Assembly: GCA_044226035.1 (NCBI GenBank)
Contig: JBGAHT010000022.1
Location: 1 to 37,511 of the forward strand
Direction: 5' to 3'
Origin: Pseudoluteimonas sp044226035
GTDB taxonomy: Bacteria; Pseudomonadota; Gammaproteobacteria; Xanthomonadales; Xanthomonadaceae
DNA length: 37,511 bases
Each line of letters opens with the position of its first letter. Positions within the stretch are counted from its first letter, which is position 1. This document shows positions 7,951 to 16,139 of the stretch, in pieces. The translations under genes and the position numbers were made by a program. The notes under the pieces are model-generated. The model did not search any database, was not told the origin of the DNA, and saw only the letters and a program-made list of their open reading frames with translations.

Positions 7951-8691
7951 TCACCACCCCATGTGGTGCCCGCCGTTGATGTCGAGGTTGGAACCGGTGA
8001 TCCAGCCGGCCTGTTCGTCGGCGAGGAAGCCGACGCCGTAGGCGATTTCCTCCGGCGTGCCGAGGCGGCCGGTGGGGATGTCGGCGACGATCTTGGCGCG
8101 CACTTCCTCCGGCACCGCCATCACCATGTCGGTGGCGATGTAGCCCGGCGAAATCGTGTTCACGGTGACGCCGTTGCGGGCGTTCTCGCGCGCCAGGGAA
8201 ATGGTGAAGCCGTGCATGCCGGCCTTGGCCGCGGCGTAGTTGGCCTGGCCGTACTGGCCCTTGAGGCCGTTGATCGAGCTGATCTGGATGACGCGGCCCC
8301 ACTTGCGCTCGCGCATGCCCTCGATCACCGGGCGGGTGACGTTGAACACCGAGTTGAGGTTGGTGTTGATCACGTCCGTCCACTGCTCGGCCTTCATCCG
8401 GTGGAAGGTGCCGTCGCGGGTGATGCCGGCGTTGTTGACCAGGATGTCGATCGGGCCGAGCTTGGCCTCGACCTCGCGCACCATCGCCTCGGCTTCCTGC
8501 GGCGAGGTGACGTCGCCCTTGACGATGGCCACGTCGTAGCCGGCCGCCTTCAGCTGTTCCTGCCAGGCGCGCGCCTTGTCTTCGTTGCGGTAGTTGGTCG
8601 CGACCTTGTGGCCCATGTCGGCCAGGCGCTTGACGATGGCGGTACCGATGCCGCCGGTACCACCGGTGACGAATGCGACTCTCGAAGTCAT
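7951..8691 (-). CDS. phaB: Acetoacetyl-CoA reductase, PhaB-type SDR (first copy)
   Basis: A 246-residue short-chain dehydrogenase with V-T-G-G-T-G-G-I-G at the N-terminus, I-L-V-N-N-A-G-I-T-R-D-G-T, catalytic Ser in I-S-S-I-N-G and the Y-A-A-A-K pair. G-Q-Y-G-Q-A-N-Y-A-A-A-K-A-G-M-H-G-F-T and the end D-I-N-G-G-H-H-M are typical of PhaB enzymes that reduce acetoacetyl-CoA with NADPH for PHB synthesis. Its ATG overlaps the gluQ stop as ATGA, and a GGGA-type Shine-Dalgarno lies within the gluQ 3' end, so it is probably translated by coupling. It reads as the better PhaB match of the two reductases here. Confidence 0.92.
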   Translation of the reverse strand: MTSRVAFVTGGTGGIGTAIVKRLADMGHKVATNYRNEDKARAWQEQLKAAGYDVAIVKGDVTSPQEAEAMVREVEAKLGPIDILVNNAGITRDGTFHRMKAEQWTDVINTNLNSVFNVTRPVIEGMRERKWGRVIQISSINGLKGQYGQANYAAAKAGMHGFTISLARENARNGVTVNTISPGYIATDMVMAVPEEVRAKIVADIPTGRLGTPEEIAYGVGFLADEQAGWITGSNLDINGGHHMGW

Positions 8692-9659
8692 GGCGTGTTC
8701 CCATCCTGGTTGGTGTGTGTGTCCCGATCGATTCTAGTCCGCGTTTCGCGGCGCCCATGTTGCAACGCGGCGGATGCCTCGACCGGTCCGCGCGGGATGC
8801 GCGCCGGATCGAACGCGGCGGCCGCGGCCGAGAGCAGGGCGTCGCGCCCGGCGATGCCGTCCAGCGCCGATGCCTCCTGTCCGAGCACGGCCCAGGCTGC
8901 GCGCAGTGCGGGCAGCGGATCGCCGGCATCGACCGGCAGCGCGGCCAGCGATTTCGACAGCTTGCGGCCCTCGCCGTCGACCACCAGCGGCAGGTGCAGG
9001 TAACGCGGCGTCGGCAGGCCGAGCGCGCGCTGCAACAGGATCTGGCGCGGGGTGGAATCGAGCAGGTCGGCGCCGCGGACGACATCGGTGATGCCTTGCG
9101 CGGCGTCGTCCACGACCACCGCCAGCTGGTAGGCCCAGAACCCGTCCGCGCGGCGCAGGACGAAATCGCCGACCTCGCGGTCCACGCGCTGGACGATGCG
9201 GCCGTGCACCGCGTCCTCGAATGTGATTTCGCAGCCGTCGGCCACGCGCAGCCGGATCGCGGGGTCGGGCCTGCGCGCGCCGGCGATGCATCGCCGATGG
9301 ATGCCGCCCTCGCTGGCGAGTTCGCTGCGGCTGCAATGGCATTCGAACGCCAGGCCGTCCGCCAGCAGGCGGTCGAGCGCGGCGCGGTAGGCGTCGCCGC
9401 GCCCGGATTGGCGCCAGATGGCGCCATCGGCTTCGAACCCGAACCCGGCCAGCGCCCGCAGCTGCGCCTCGGCGGCGCCGGGCGCTTCGCGCGGCGGGTC
9501 CAGGTCCTCGACCCGCAGCAGCCATTCGCCGCCGGCGCGGCGCGCCGCCAGCCAGCTGCCGAAGGCGGCGACCAGCGAGCCGAAATGCAGCGCGCCGGTG
9601 GGCGAGGGCGCGAACCTTCCCCGATAGGGCCGGTCGCGGCGAGGGCGGGGGAGGTCCAT
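8688..9659 (-). CDS. gluQ: Glutamyl-Q tRNA(Asp) synthetase
   Basis: A 323-residue truncated relative of glutamyl-tRNA synthetase that lacks the anticodon-binding domain and glutamylates queuosine in the anticodon of tRNA-Asp. The class I signatures are present: P-S-P-T-G-A-L-H-F-G-S-L (HIGH-like, residues 18-29) and K-L-S-K-S. The zinc site reads C-H-C at about residue 116, then His and Cys where E. coli GluQ has Tyr and Cys, a plausible variant ligand. The C-terminus has about 25 extra residues rich in Arg, Thr and Asp compared with the usual 290-300. The stop overlaps the phaB start by 4 bp. It is divergent from htpX with 79 bp between the start codons. Confidence 0.92.
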   Translation of the reverse strand: MDLPRPRRDRPYRGRFAPSPTGALHFGSLVAAFGSWLAARRAGGEWLLRVEDLDPPREAPGAAEAQLRALAGFGFEADGAIWRQSGRGDAYRAALDRLLADGLAFECHCSRSELASEGGIHRRCIAGARRPDPAIRLRVADGCEITFEDAVHGRIVQRVDREVGDFVLRRADGFWAYQLAVVVDDAAQGITDVVRGADLLDSTPRQILLQRALGLPTPRYLHLPLVVDGEGRKLSKSLAALPVDAGDPLPALRAAWAVLGQEASALDGIAGRDALLSAAAAAFDPARIPRGPVEASAALQHGRRETRTRIDRDTHTNQDGNTP

Positions 9660-9666
9660 GGTTGGC

Positions 9667-9696
9667 TTGAATTTAACCCGCGGCTGCCACACTAAT
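9667..9696 (+). promoter_or_regulatory. Candidate htpX promoter (overlaps divergent gluQ promoter region)
   Basis: TTGAAT at 9667-9672 and ACTAAT at 9691-9696 are 18 bp apart and lie 43 bp before the htpX ATG. The -35 can also be read as CTTGAA, the sigma-32 consensus -35, which would fit heat-shock control of htpX, but the matching -10 is poor. On the other strand TAAATT lies 12 bp before the gluQ start. Confidence 0.3.
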
Positions 9697-9738
9697 CCCG
9701 TGTCCGCGCCGGTCGCGCGGGAAATCGAGAGCCCCTCC

Positions 9739-10635
9739 ATGTTGAAACGCGTCGGCCTGTTCCTCGCCACCAACCTCGCGGTGCTGATGCTGGTCAGCAT
9801 CGTCATGTCCGTGTTCAAGGTGAATCCGCAGCAGTTCACCGGCCTGCTGGTGATGGCCGCGTTGTTCGGCTTCGGCGGTTCGCTGGTCTCGCTGCTGATG
9901 TCGAAATGGGTCGCCAAGCACTTCACCGGCGCGCAGGTCATCGCCCAGCCGCGCAACGAGGCCGAGCAGTGGCTGGTCTCGACCGTGCAGCGCCAGGCGC
10001 AGAAGGCCGGCATCGGCATGCCCGAGGTCGCGGTCTACGACGCGCCGGAAATCAACGCCTTCGCCACCGGCGCCAACCGCAACAACGCCCTGGTCGCGGT
10101 TTCGACCGGCCTGCTGCGGGCGATGAACCGCGACGAGGCCGAGGCCGTGCTCGGCCACGAGGTGAGCCACGTCGCCAACGGCGACATGGTGACGATGGCG
10201 CTGCTGCAGGGCGTGCTCAACACCTTCGTCATCGTGCTGGCGCGCGTCGTCGGCCGCGTCGTCGACGGCTACATCTCGGGCAACCGCGAAGGCGGCGGCT
10301 TCGGCTATTTCATCGTGGTGAACGTGCTGCAGCTGGTGTTCGGCATCTTCGCCAGCGTGATCGCGATGTGGTTCTCGCGCCACCGCGAATTCCGCGCCGA
10401 CGCCGGCGGCGCGACCCTGGCCGGCCGCGACAAGATGATCGCCGCGCTGGAACGCCTCGCCCAGAACCACGGCGAAAGCACCCTGCCCAAGCAGATGGCC
10501 GCCTTCGGCATCAGCGGCGGCAGCATCGGCCTCGGCCGCCTGCTGATGAGCCATCCGCCGCTGGAAGAACGCATCGCCGCGCTGCGCAACGCGCCGCTCG
10601 GTGGCAATTCGATCCGGGAAGGCGTGATCCGCTGA
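9739..10635 (+). CDS. htpX: Protease HtpX, inner-membrane M48 zinc metalloprotease
   Basis: A 298-residue membrane protease that works with FtsH in degrading misfolded membrane proteins. Two transmembrane helices open the protein (about 5-24 and 33-54), followed by the zinc motif HEVSH at residues 140-144, two more hydrophobic segments (about 152-175 and 195-220) and the third ligand in E-F-R-A-D-A-G. The end A-A-L-R-N-A is typical. ATG 9739 was chosen because it gives the canonical M-L-K-R start; the in-frame ATG at 9658 lies across the gluQ start. It is followed by a strong terminator. This is the second M48 protease of the window, but of the HtpX branch. Confidence 0.96.
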   Translation: MLKRVGLFLATNLAVLMLVSIVMSVFKVNPQQFTGLLVMAALFGFGGSLVSLLMSKWVAKHFTGAQVIAQPRNEAEQWLVSTVQRQAQKAGIGMPEVAVYDAPEINAFATGANRNNALVAVSTGLLRAMNRDEAEAVLGHEVSHVANGDMVTMALLQGVLNTFVIVLARVVGRVVDGYISGNREGGGFGYFIVVNVLQLVFGIFASVIAMWFSRHREFRADAGGATLAGRDKMIAALERLAQNHGESTLPKQMAAFGISGGSIGLGRLLMSHPPLEERIAALRNAPLGGNSIREGVIR

Positions 10636-10766
10636 GCAGGGATCAGGGGTCAGGGACCAGGGATCAGGGGTCTGGGCAGGAGCAGTTTCCCTTTCGCAAT
10701 GAAAAGCCCGCGGAAACGCGGGCTTTTTGCTCTTCCTGACCCCCGGCCCCTGATCCCTGGCCTCTG
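10636..10766. repeat. Inverted repeat pair flanking the htpX/fimX terminator
   Basis: Right after the htpX stop come two copies of an AGGGATCAGGGGTC-type unit; CCAGGGATCAGGGG at 10657-10670 is matched by its exact reverse complement at 10747-10760, just before the fimX stop. The terminator lies between the arms, so the intergenic DNA is a nested hairpin. Confidence 0.75.
10702..10727. terminator. Bidirectional rho-independent terminator
   Basis: A perfect 11-bp stem (AAAAGCCCGCG / CGCGGGCTTTT) with a GAAA tetraloop and T-runs on both strands, placed between convergent htpX and the fimX-like gene. Confidence 0.9.
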
Positions 10767-12854
10767 CTACTCGAACTCGTAATTCATCTCCGCGCTGGGC
10801 AGGGCGAGGAAATCGCCCTCGACGTAATCCACGCCGCAGGAGAAAAGCGTCGACATACTGGCCGCGTCCTGCACGAACTCGGCGATGCTGCGCATGCCCT
10901 TGCCGCGCGCGTGGCTGGCGATGGCCTGGATGCGCTTCTGGTTCTCGGCGTTCTTCGGCAGGTCTTCCATGAAGCTGCGGTCGAGCTTGAGGAAGGCCGG
11001 GGTCACGTGCGCCAGCAGTTGCATGGAGTCGATGCCGGCGCCGAACTGCTCCAGCCCGGTGCGCACGCCCAGCTGGCGCAGGCTTTCGATCAGCGATTGC
11101 ACGTCGCGCATGTGGGTGAACACCTTGGACTCGGGCAATTGCAGCACCAGGCGGTCGCCCGGCACCCCGCGTTCGAGCAGGGTTTCGCCGATGTGCCTGG
11201 CGAAGCGCTCGTCGCCGAGCGAATCCTGGCTGATCCGCATCAGCACGGTCGCCGGCTTGCCCGACTTCAGGCGTTCGCCGAGCACCGCGATCGCGTGCCC
11301 GACCACCCAGCGGTCGATCTCGGCGAGCAGGCCGTGCTCCTCGGCGATCGGCAGGAACGTGGACGGGCCGACCATCTCGCCGTCGCCGGCGTCCATGCGC
11401 AGGTAGGCTTCGTACAGCGGTTCGGGTTCGCCCAGCAGGGAAATCACCGGGCGGTAGTGCAGGACGAACTGGTCCTTGTCCAGCGCATCGCGCAGGCGCG
11501 CGACCCAGGCCTGGATGCGTTCCTCCTCGGCGCGGTCGGTGGCGCTGGGGTCGAAGATCTCGAAGCGGTTGCCGCCCACGCCCAGCGCCGACTGCACGCC
11601 CTGGTTGGCCTTGGCCAGCACCTGCGAGACGTTGGCGTTCTTCTCGCCGATCTGCACGCCGCCGATGCTGGCGGTGATCGCGCTGGAATGCTCGCCGATC
11701 TCGAAGATGCCGTCGGCGAAGGCGGCGCGGATGCGCTCGGCCAGCGCCGGCGTGCTGAGGTGGTCGCCGCCGTTGAGCAGCACCGCGAGGCTGTGCTCGC
11801 CGAAGCGCGCCGCGACCGCGTCGCTGCCCTGCAGCGCATGCTTGAGCCGTTCGGCCATGGCCGCGAGCACCGCGTCGGCCGCGTCCAGGCCCATGTCGTG
11901 CTGCAGGCGCTGGTAGTGGTCGGGCTCGACCAGCAGCAGGCCGTGCCGCGCCTGGTTCCGCCCGGCGTCGGAAACCGCGTCCTCGAGCATGCGCAGGAAG
12001 GTCTGGCGATTGAGCAGGCCGGTGACCGGATCGCGTTCCTGCAGTTCCTTGAGCTTCTGCGCGAGCTCCGGGTCGTGCGCGGATTCCTGCTTGCGGAACA
12101 CCACCTGCACGCAGGGCTCGCCCTCGTAGCTGGCCTGGGTGAACTCCATCACCGCCGGGAATTCCTCGCCGTCGAGGCCGCGCGCCTGCAGTTCGTAGCT
12201 CGGCGGCGGCGCCTCGCCCTTGCTCAGCTGCTTCAGCAGCTGCTTGAAGTCGGCGACGTGGCGCGGCGCGACCAGGTCCAGCAGCGACATGCCCTCGACG
12301 TCGTCGAAGGAATCGAAGCCGAACATCTCCAGGTACGCCGAGTTGGCGCGGATGTGCATGCCCTCGTGCACGTATGCGATGGGGTCGCGCGAGGATTCGA
12401 TCAGCGCGTCGCAGCGGCGCTCGGTCTCGCGGACCCGGGCCTCGAGCCGGCGCAATGCGCGGCGGGCGTCGAGGTCCGACCATTCCCTGCGGATCACCTG
12501 GTGCAACTGCTGGGTGTTGTCGCGCAGGGCGATCGCGCGCGCGCCGGCGGCGATCGCGGCGCTGACCCCGGTGGCGTCGACATCGTCGAACAGCGCCAGC
12601 AGTGGAATGTCCTTGCCGCTGCCCGCGACCAGTTGCGCGGCCTGGTCGAAGGGCACCGCCTGCGACCGGCGCGAAGCCAGCACCAGGTCGATGGCCTGCC
12701 CGGACAGCAGCGCGGAAAGCTCCTCGGGCGTGGCCGGGCGCTGCGGGCGGATCGCGATGCCGGCGTTGCGCAGCCCGCTGACGATGGCCTCGGCGTCCTC
12801 GACGCTGTCGTCCACCACCACCAGGCGCAATGCGGCGTCGTTTCCTTTCGACAT
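10767..12854 (-). CDS. fimX: FimX-like c-di-GMP receptor (REC-PAS-GGDEF-EAL, catalytically degenerate)
   Basis: A 694-residue protein, the size of Xanthomonas FimX (about 690). Order: N-terminal receiver-like domain (V-V-V-D-D near residue 15) whose phospho-acceptor position reads L-A-S and lacks Asp; PAS domain (about 140-250); GGDEF domain with F-G-E-H-S-L in place of the G-G-D-E-F loop; EAL domain from about 440. In the EAL domain the signature is E-A-Y, the metal-binding Asn motif is M-R-I-S, and the D-D-F-G loop is E-Q-F-G, while the Lys (F-L-K-L-D) and the late Glu (A-E-F) remain. The pattern fits binding but not hydrolysis of c-di-GMP. FimX proteins bind PilZ and control type IV pili and twitching. 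The start at 12854 has GGAGG 6 bp upstream. Confidence 0.9.
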   Translation of the reverse strand: MSKGNDAALRLVVVDDSVEDAEAIVSGLRNAGIAIRPQRPATPEELSALLSGQAIDLVLASRRSQAVPFDQAAQLVAGSGKDIPLLALFDDVDATGVSAAIAAGARAIALRDNTQQLHQVIRREWSDLDARRALRRLEARVRETERRCDALIESSRDPIAYVHEGMHIRANSAYLEMFGFDSFDDVEGMSLLDLVAPRHVADFKQLLKQLSKGEAPPPSYELQARGLDGEEFPAVMEFTQASYEGEPCVQVVFRKQESAHDPELAQKLKELQERDPVTGLLNRQTFLRMLEDAVSDAGRNQARHGLLLVEPDHYQRLQHDMGLDAADAVLAAMAERLKHALQGSDAVAARFGEHSLAVLLNGGDHLSTPALAERIRAAFADGIFEIGEHSSAITASIGGVQIGEKNANVSQVLAKANQGVQSALGVGGNRFEIFDPSATDRAEEERIQAWVARLRDALDKDQFVLHYRPVISLLGEPEPLYEAYLRMDAGDGEMVGPSTFLPIAEEHGLLAEIDRWVVGHAIAVLGERLKSGKPATVLMRISQDSLGDERFARHIGETLLERGVPGDRLVLQLPESKVFTHMRDVQSLIESLRQLGVRTGLEQFGAGIDSMQLLAHVTPAFLKLDRSFMEDLPKNAENQKRIQAIASHARGKGMRSIAEFVQDAASMSTLFSCGVDYVEGDFLALPSAEMNYEFE

Positions 12855-12877
12855 GCGTGCCTCCACGGGGGAACAGA

Positions 12878-13927
12878 CTAATTACACGAAGGCGGCGGCG
12901 GCGTCCACGCCGCGGCCAGCGCGCGCTTGCCCGGATCGCCCGCGATTTCGCGCACCAGCTTCGGCACCAGGTAGCCCGGCAGGCGCGCGGCCAGCGCGGC
13001 ATGCAGGGCCAGCGCTTGCTCGTCGCCGACCTCGAAATGCGCGGCGCCGGCGACGCGGTCGAGCTGGTGCAGGTAGTAGGGCAACACGCCGGCGGCGAAG
13101 CCGCGCTCGCACAGGTCCGACAACGCTTCGGCCGAATCGTTCACGCCGCGCAGCAGCACCGCCTGGTTCAGCAGCAAGGCGCCCGTGCCGCGCAGCGCGG
13201 CCATGGCCGCATCGACGTTCGCATCGAACTCGTTGGCGTGGTTGGCGTGGACCACGACCACCAGCGGCCACGGCAGGCCGCGCAGCCACGCGAGCAGGCC
13301 CGCGTCCACGCGTTCGGGCAACACCACCGGCAGCCGGGTGTGGATGCGCAGCCGGCGCAGGTGCGGGATCGCGCGCAGGGCGTCGGTGAGCTCGGCCAGC
13401 TTGTGGTCGGCGAGCGAGAGCGGGTCGCCGCCGGAGAGGATCACTTCCCCGATCGACGGATCGGCCGCGATCGTCGCCACCGCCTCGCGCCATCCGGCCG
13501 CGGCGGCGGTGTCTTCGGCATACGGGTAATGGCGGCGGAAGCAGTAGCGGCAATGCACCGCGCAGCTGCCGGTGGCGACCAGCAACGCGCGCCCGCGGTA
13601 CTTGTGGATCACCCCGCCGCCGCGCCGCGCCGCGCCGTCGCCGACCGCGTCGGGGGCGAAGCCGGGCACGATCCGGTCCTCGTCGTCGAGCGGCAGCACC
13701 TGCCGCAGCAGCGGGTCGAACGGATCGCCGTGGCGCATGCGCGCGACGAACCCGCGCGGCACGCGCAGCGGGAAATCGCGCGCGGCCCGCGGCCGGATGC
13801 GCCCAGCCAGCGTTTCCAGCCCGAGCATGCCCAGCAGTTCGCGCGGATCGCGCACGGCCTCGCGCCACGACTGCCGCCAGCGCGGGGCGGCGGCGGGCTG
13901 CAAGGCCAAGGGGGCTGCGGGTATCAT
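12878..13927 (-). CDS. epmB: EF-P beta-lysylation protein EpmB (lysine 2,3-aminomutase-like radical SAM)
   Basis: A 349-residue radical SAM enzyme with the cluster motif C-A-V-H-C-R-Y-C at residues 122-129, the family form CxxxCxxC, followed by F-R-R-H-Y-P-Y as in lysine 2,3-aminomutases, and S-G-G-D-P-L for SAM/PLP contacts. EpmB converts L-alpha-lysine to (R)-beta-lysine, which EpmA attaches to EF-P. The divergent neighbour is efp itself, as in E. coli, which settles the choice against free-lysine aminomutase. Start 13927 gives the usual N-terminal length; an upstream ATG at 13978 would run into the shared promoter region. epmA is not in the window. Confidence 0.94.
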   Translation of the reverse strand: MIPAAPLALQPAAAPRWRQSWREAVRDPRELLGMLGLETLAGRIRPRAARDFPLRVPRGFVARMRHGDPFDPLLRQVLPLDDEDRIVPGFAPDAVGDGAARRGGGVIHKYRGRALLVATGSCAVHCRYCFRRHYPYAEDTAAAAGWREAVATIAADPSIGEVILSGGDPLSLADHKLAELTDALRAIPHLRRLRIHTRLPVVLPERVDAGLLAWLRGLPWPLVVVVHANHANEFDANVDAAMAALRGTGALLLNQAVLLRGVNDSAEALSDLCERGFAAGVLPYYLHQLDRVAGAAHFEVGDEQALALHAALAARLPGYLVPKLVREIAGDPGKRALAAAWTPPPPSCN

Positions 13928-13976
13928 GTCGGCTTCGATCCAGTCCCGTTCCGGCGCCGCCGGAACTCCGAACCGC

Positions 13977-13986
13977 ACATTTTAAT
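13977..13986. promoter_or_regulatory. AT-rich promoter island between epmB and efp
   Basis: The 90-bp divergent gap holds one AT-rich stretch, ACATTTTAAT, which can supply -10 hexamers in both directions (TTTAAT toward efp, TAAAAT toward epmB). No convincing -35 is seen, so this is tentative. Confidence 0.3.
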
Positions 13987-14017
13987 GCCGCCCGACGGGT
14001 GGCGCGAAGGAGCACCC

Positions 14018-14584
14018 ATGGCCACCCTGGGCATGAACGACGTCAAGAACGGGATGAAGATCCTGGTCAACAACGAGCCTTCCATCATCTTCGAGACCGA
14101 TTACGTCAAGCCGGGCAAGGGCCAGGCCTTCACCCGCGTGCGCTTCCGCCAGATCCGCACCGGCCGCGTGCAGGAAATCACCATGAAGTCGACCGACTCG
14201 GTGGAAGCCGCGGACGTGGTCGATACCGACATGCAGTTCCTGTACGCCGACGGCGAGTACTGGCACTTCATGAACCAGGAAAGCTTCGAGCAGATCCAGG
14301 CCGACAAGGCCGGCGTGGGCGACGCCGCCAAGTGGCTGAAGGGCGAGGAAGAGTGCGTGGTCACCCTGTTCAACGGCAACCCGATCCAGGTCACCCCGCC
14401 GAACTTCGTCGAACTGAAGATCGTCGAGACCGATCCGGGCGTGAAGGGCGACACCGCCGGCACCGGCGGCAAGCCGGCGACGCTGGAAACCGGCGCGGTG
14501 GTGCGCGTGCCGCTGTTCGTCGGCCAGGACGAGGTGATCAAGGTCGATACGCGCTCGGGCGAATACGTCAGCCGTGTCAAATGA
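14018..14584 (+). CDS. efp: Elongation factor P
   Basis: A 188-residue protein of three beta-barrel domains that binds between the P and E sites and relieves ribosome stalling at polyproline. The loop K-P-G-K-G-Q-A puts Lys at residue 34, the beta-lysylation site of the E. coli type, in agreement with epmB next door and unlike the Arg32-rhamnosylated EF-P of some other gammaproteobacteria. The C-terminal domain carries D-P-G-V-K-G-D-T and the closing G-E-Y-V-S-R-V-K. ATG 14018 has GAAGGAG at 14006-14012; the in-frame ATG at 13985 would add 11 unrelated residues. The proline-rich dksA tail and other P-rich proteins of this window are likely clients. Confidence 0.97.
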   Translation: MATLGMNDVKNGMKILVNNEPSIIFETDYVKPGKGQAFTRVRFRQIRTGRVQEITMKSTDSVEAADVVDTDMQFLYADGEYWHFMNQESFEQIQADKAGVGDAAKWLKGEEECVVTLFNGNPIQVTPPNFVELKIVETDPGVKGDTAGTGGKPATLETGAVVRVPLFVGQDEVIKVDTRSGEYVSRVK

Positions 14585-14589
14585 TTTGT

Positions 14590-14686
14590 CGTCATCCCGG
14601 CGAAAGCCGGGATCCAGCGTCTTTGCCTTTCGCTGTTTTGCCATGAAGATCAAAGACACTGGGTTCCTGCTTTCGCAGGAATGACG
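14590..14686. repeat. REP-like inverted repeat, GTCATCCCGGCGAAAGCCGGGAT type
   Basis: A 97-bp element with two facing hairpin arms: GTCATCCCGGCGAAAGCCGG at the left and CCTGCTTTCGCAGGAATGAC at the right. The same design recurs at 19532-19617. It fills the efp-mtaD gap and may also act as a transcript-end stabiliser. Confidence 0.85.
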
Positions 14687-14702
14687 AACAAGAGCATCGG
14701 CG

Positions 14703-16043
14703 ATGGCAGAGAACATCCAGCGCGAATCCTGCGATCTCCTCATCGAAGCCGGCTGGGTGGTGCCGGTGGTGCCGCACGGCGTGGTCCTCGAGGACCACGC
14801 CGTCGCCGTTTCCGGCGACCGCATCGTCGCCGTATCGCCGATCGCCGAGGCGCGCGCGCGCTTCGACGCCAAGGAAACCGTGTCGCGCCCGGACGGCGCG
14901 CTGGTCCCCGGGCTGGTCAACAGCCACTGCCACAACCCGATGACGCTGTTGCGCGGCGTCGCCGACGACCTGCCGCTGAAGGTGTGGCTGCAGCAGCACA
15001 TCTGGCCGATCGAGGCCGCGGTGATCGGCCCCGATTTCGTCGCCGACGGCGTAACCCTGGCCATCGCCGAGATGCTGCGCGGCGGCACCACCTGCGCCAA
15101 CGAGAACTATTTCTTCCCCGACGTGCAGGCCGCGACCTACAAGCGCCACGGCTTCCGCGCGCGGGTCGGGCTGCCGGTGATCGACTTCCCCACCGCGTGG
15201 GCGCAGTCCGACGACGAATACTTCGACCGCGCCGGCGACGTGCACGACCAGTGGCGCGGCGACGCGCTGGTCGCGACCGCGTTCGCGCCGCATGCGCCGT
15301 ACACGGTGAGCGACGCGAATTTCGAACGCATCCGCATGCTGTCGGACCAGCTCGACATCCCGGTGCACCTGCACCTGCACGAAACCGCGCAGGAAGTGCA
15401 GCAGTCGGTGGAAAAGCACGGCCAGCGCCCGATCGCGCGCATCGACCGGCTCGGCCTGTTCAACGACCGCCTGATCGCGGTGCACATGACCCAGCTGACC
15501 GAGGCCGAAATCCACCTGTGCGCCGAGCGCGGCGTGAGCGTGGCGCATTGCCCGGAATCCAACCTCAAGCTCGCTTCCGGCTTCTGCCCGGCCTGCGCGC
15601 TGCAGCGCGCGGGCGTGAACCTCGCCATCGGCACCGACGGCTGCGCCTCCAACAACGACCTCGACATGTTCGGCGAAACCCGCACCGCGGCGATCCTCGC
15701 CAAGGCGGTGGCGCAGGACGCGGCCGGCCTCGACGCGTTCTCGGCGCTGCGCGCGGCGACGCTGGGCGGGGCGAAGGCGATGGGCCTGGACCACCTCGTC
15801 GGCAGCATCGAGCCGGGCAAGCAGGCCGACCTCGCCTGCATCGACCTGTCGCCGCTGGAAACCCAGCCGCTGCACCACGTGGTCTCGCAGCTGGTGTACG
15901 CGACCGGCCGCCAGCAGGTGAGCGACGTGTGGATCGCCGGGGCGCGCAAGCTGCGCCGGCGCGAACTGGTCGACATGGACGCCGCCGCCATCGTCGCCAA
16001 CGCGCGGCAGTGGCGGGAACGCATCGCGGCGATCGGGCGATGA
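14703..16043 (+). CDS. mtaD: 5-methylthioadenosine/S-adenosylhomocysteine deaminase
   Basis: A 446-residue metal-dependent amidohydrolase of the TRZ/ATZ group. Metal ligands: H-C-H at residues 75-77 after G-L-V-N-S, H-L-H-L-H-E in mid-domain, A-V-H-M-T-Q and G-T-D-G-C-A-S-N-N-D-L-D. These match MtaD, which deaminates methylthioadenosine to methylthioinosine. In Pseudomonas aeruginosa the homologue lies directly before ubiG and mupP, the same order as here, which favours this over guanine or atrazine-type deaminases. It may connect to the mtnBDC salvage genes at 34-36 kb. The gene is followed by a palindromic element before ubiG. Confidence 0.9.
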   Translation: MAENIQRESCDLLIEAGWVVPVVPHGVVLEDHAVAVSGDRIVAVSPIAEARARFDAKETVSRPDGALVPGLVNSHCHNPMTLLRGVADDLPLKVWLQQHIWPIEAAVIGPDFVADGVTLAIAEMLRGGTTCANENYFFPDVQAATYKRHGFRARVGLPVIDFPTAWAQSDDEYFDRAGDVHDQWRGDALVATAFAPHAPYTVSDANFERIRMLSDQLDIPVHLHLHETAQEVQQSVEKHGQRPIARIDRLGLFNDRLIAVHMTQLTEAEIHLCAERGVSVAHCPESNLKLASGFCPACALQRAGVNLAIGTDGCASNNDLDMFGETRTAAILAKAVAQDAAGLDAFSALRAATLGGAKAMGLDHLVGSIEPGKQADLACIDLSPLETQPLHHVVSQLVYATGRQQVSDVWIAGARKLRRRELVDMDAAAIVANARQWRERIAAIGR

Positions 16044-16048
16044 TTCCC

Positions 16049-16117
16049 CTGTAGGAGCGGCTTCAGCCGCGACTAGGAATTCATGCAAGAGCGGTCGCGC
16101 CCAGGTGCGCTCCTACA
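16049..16117. repeat. Palindromic element CTGTAGGAGCGGCTTCAGCC, downstream of mtaD
   Basis: The element opens with TGTAGGAGCGGCTTCAGCCG and closes with GGTGCGCTCCTACA, so the ends pair. The opening 20 bp are identical to 19675-19694. This type is frequent in pseudomonads and xanthomonads. Confidence 0.85.
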
Positions 16118-16139
16118 AACAACGTGCAGGAACCAGCCA

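Noticed and set aside
9673..13002. An open frame of more than 1100 codons on the minus strand across htpX, fimX and part of epmB
   Set aside because: It is an out-of-frame shadow: composition is R/G/A/P-rich and it crosses three well-supported genes on both strands and a terminator.
12882..14015. Second long frame over epmB
   Set aside because: Shadow frame, Arg/Ala-rich; the radical SAM motif is in the other frame.
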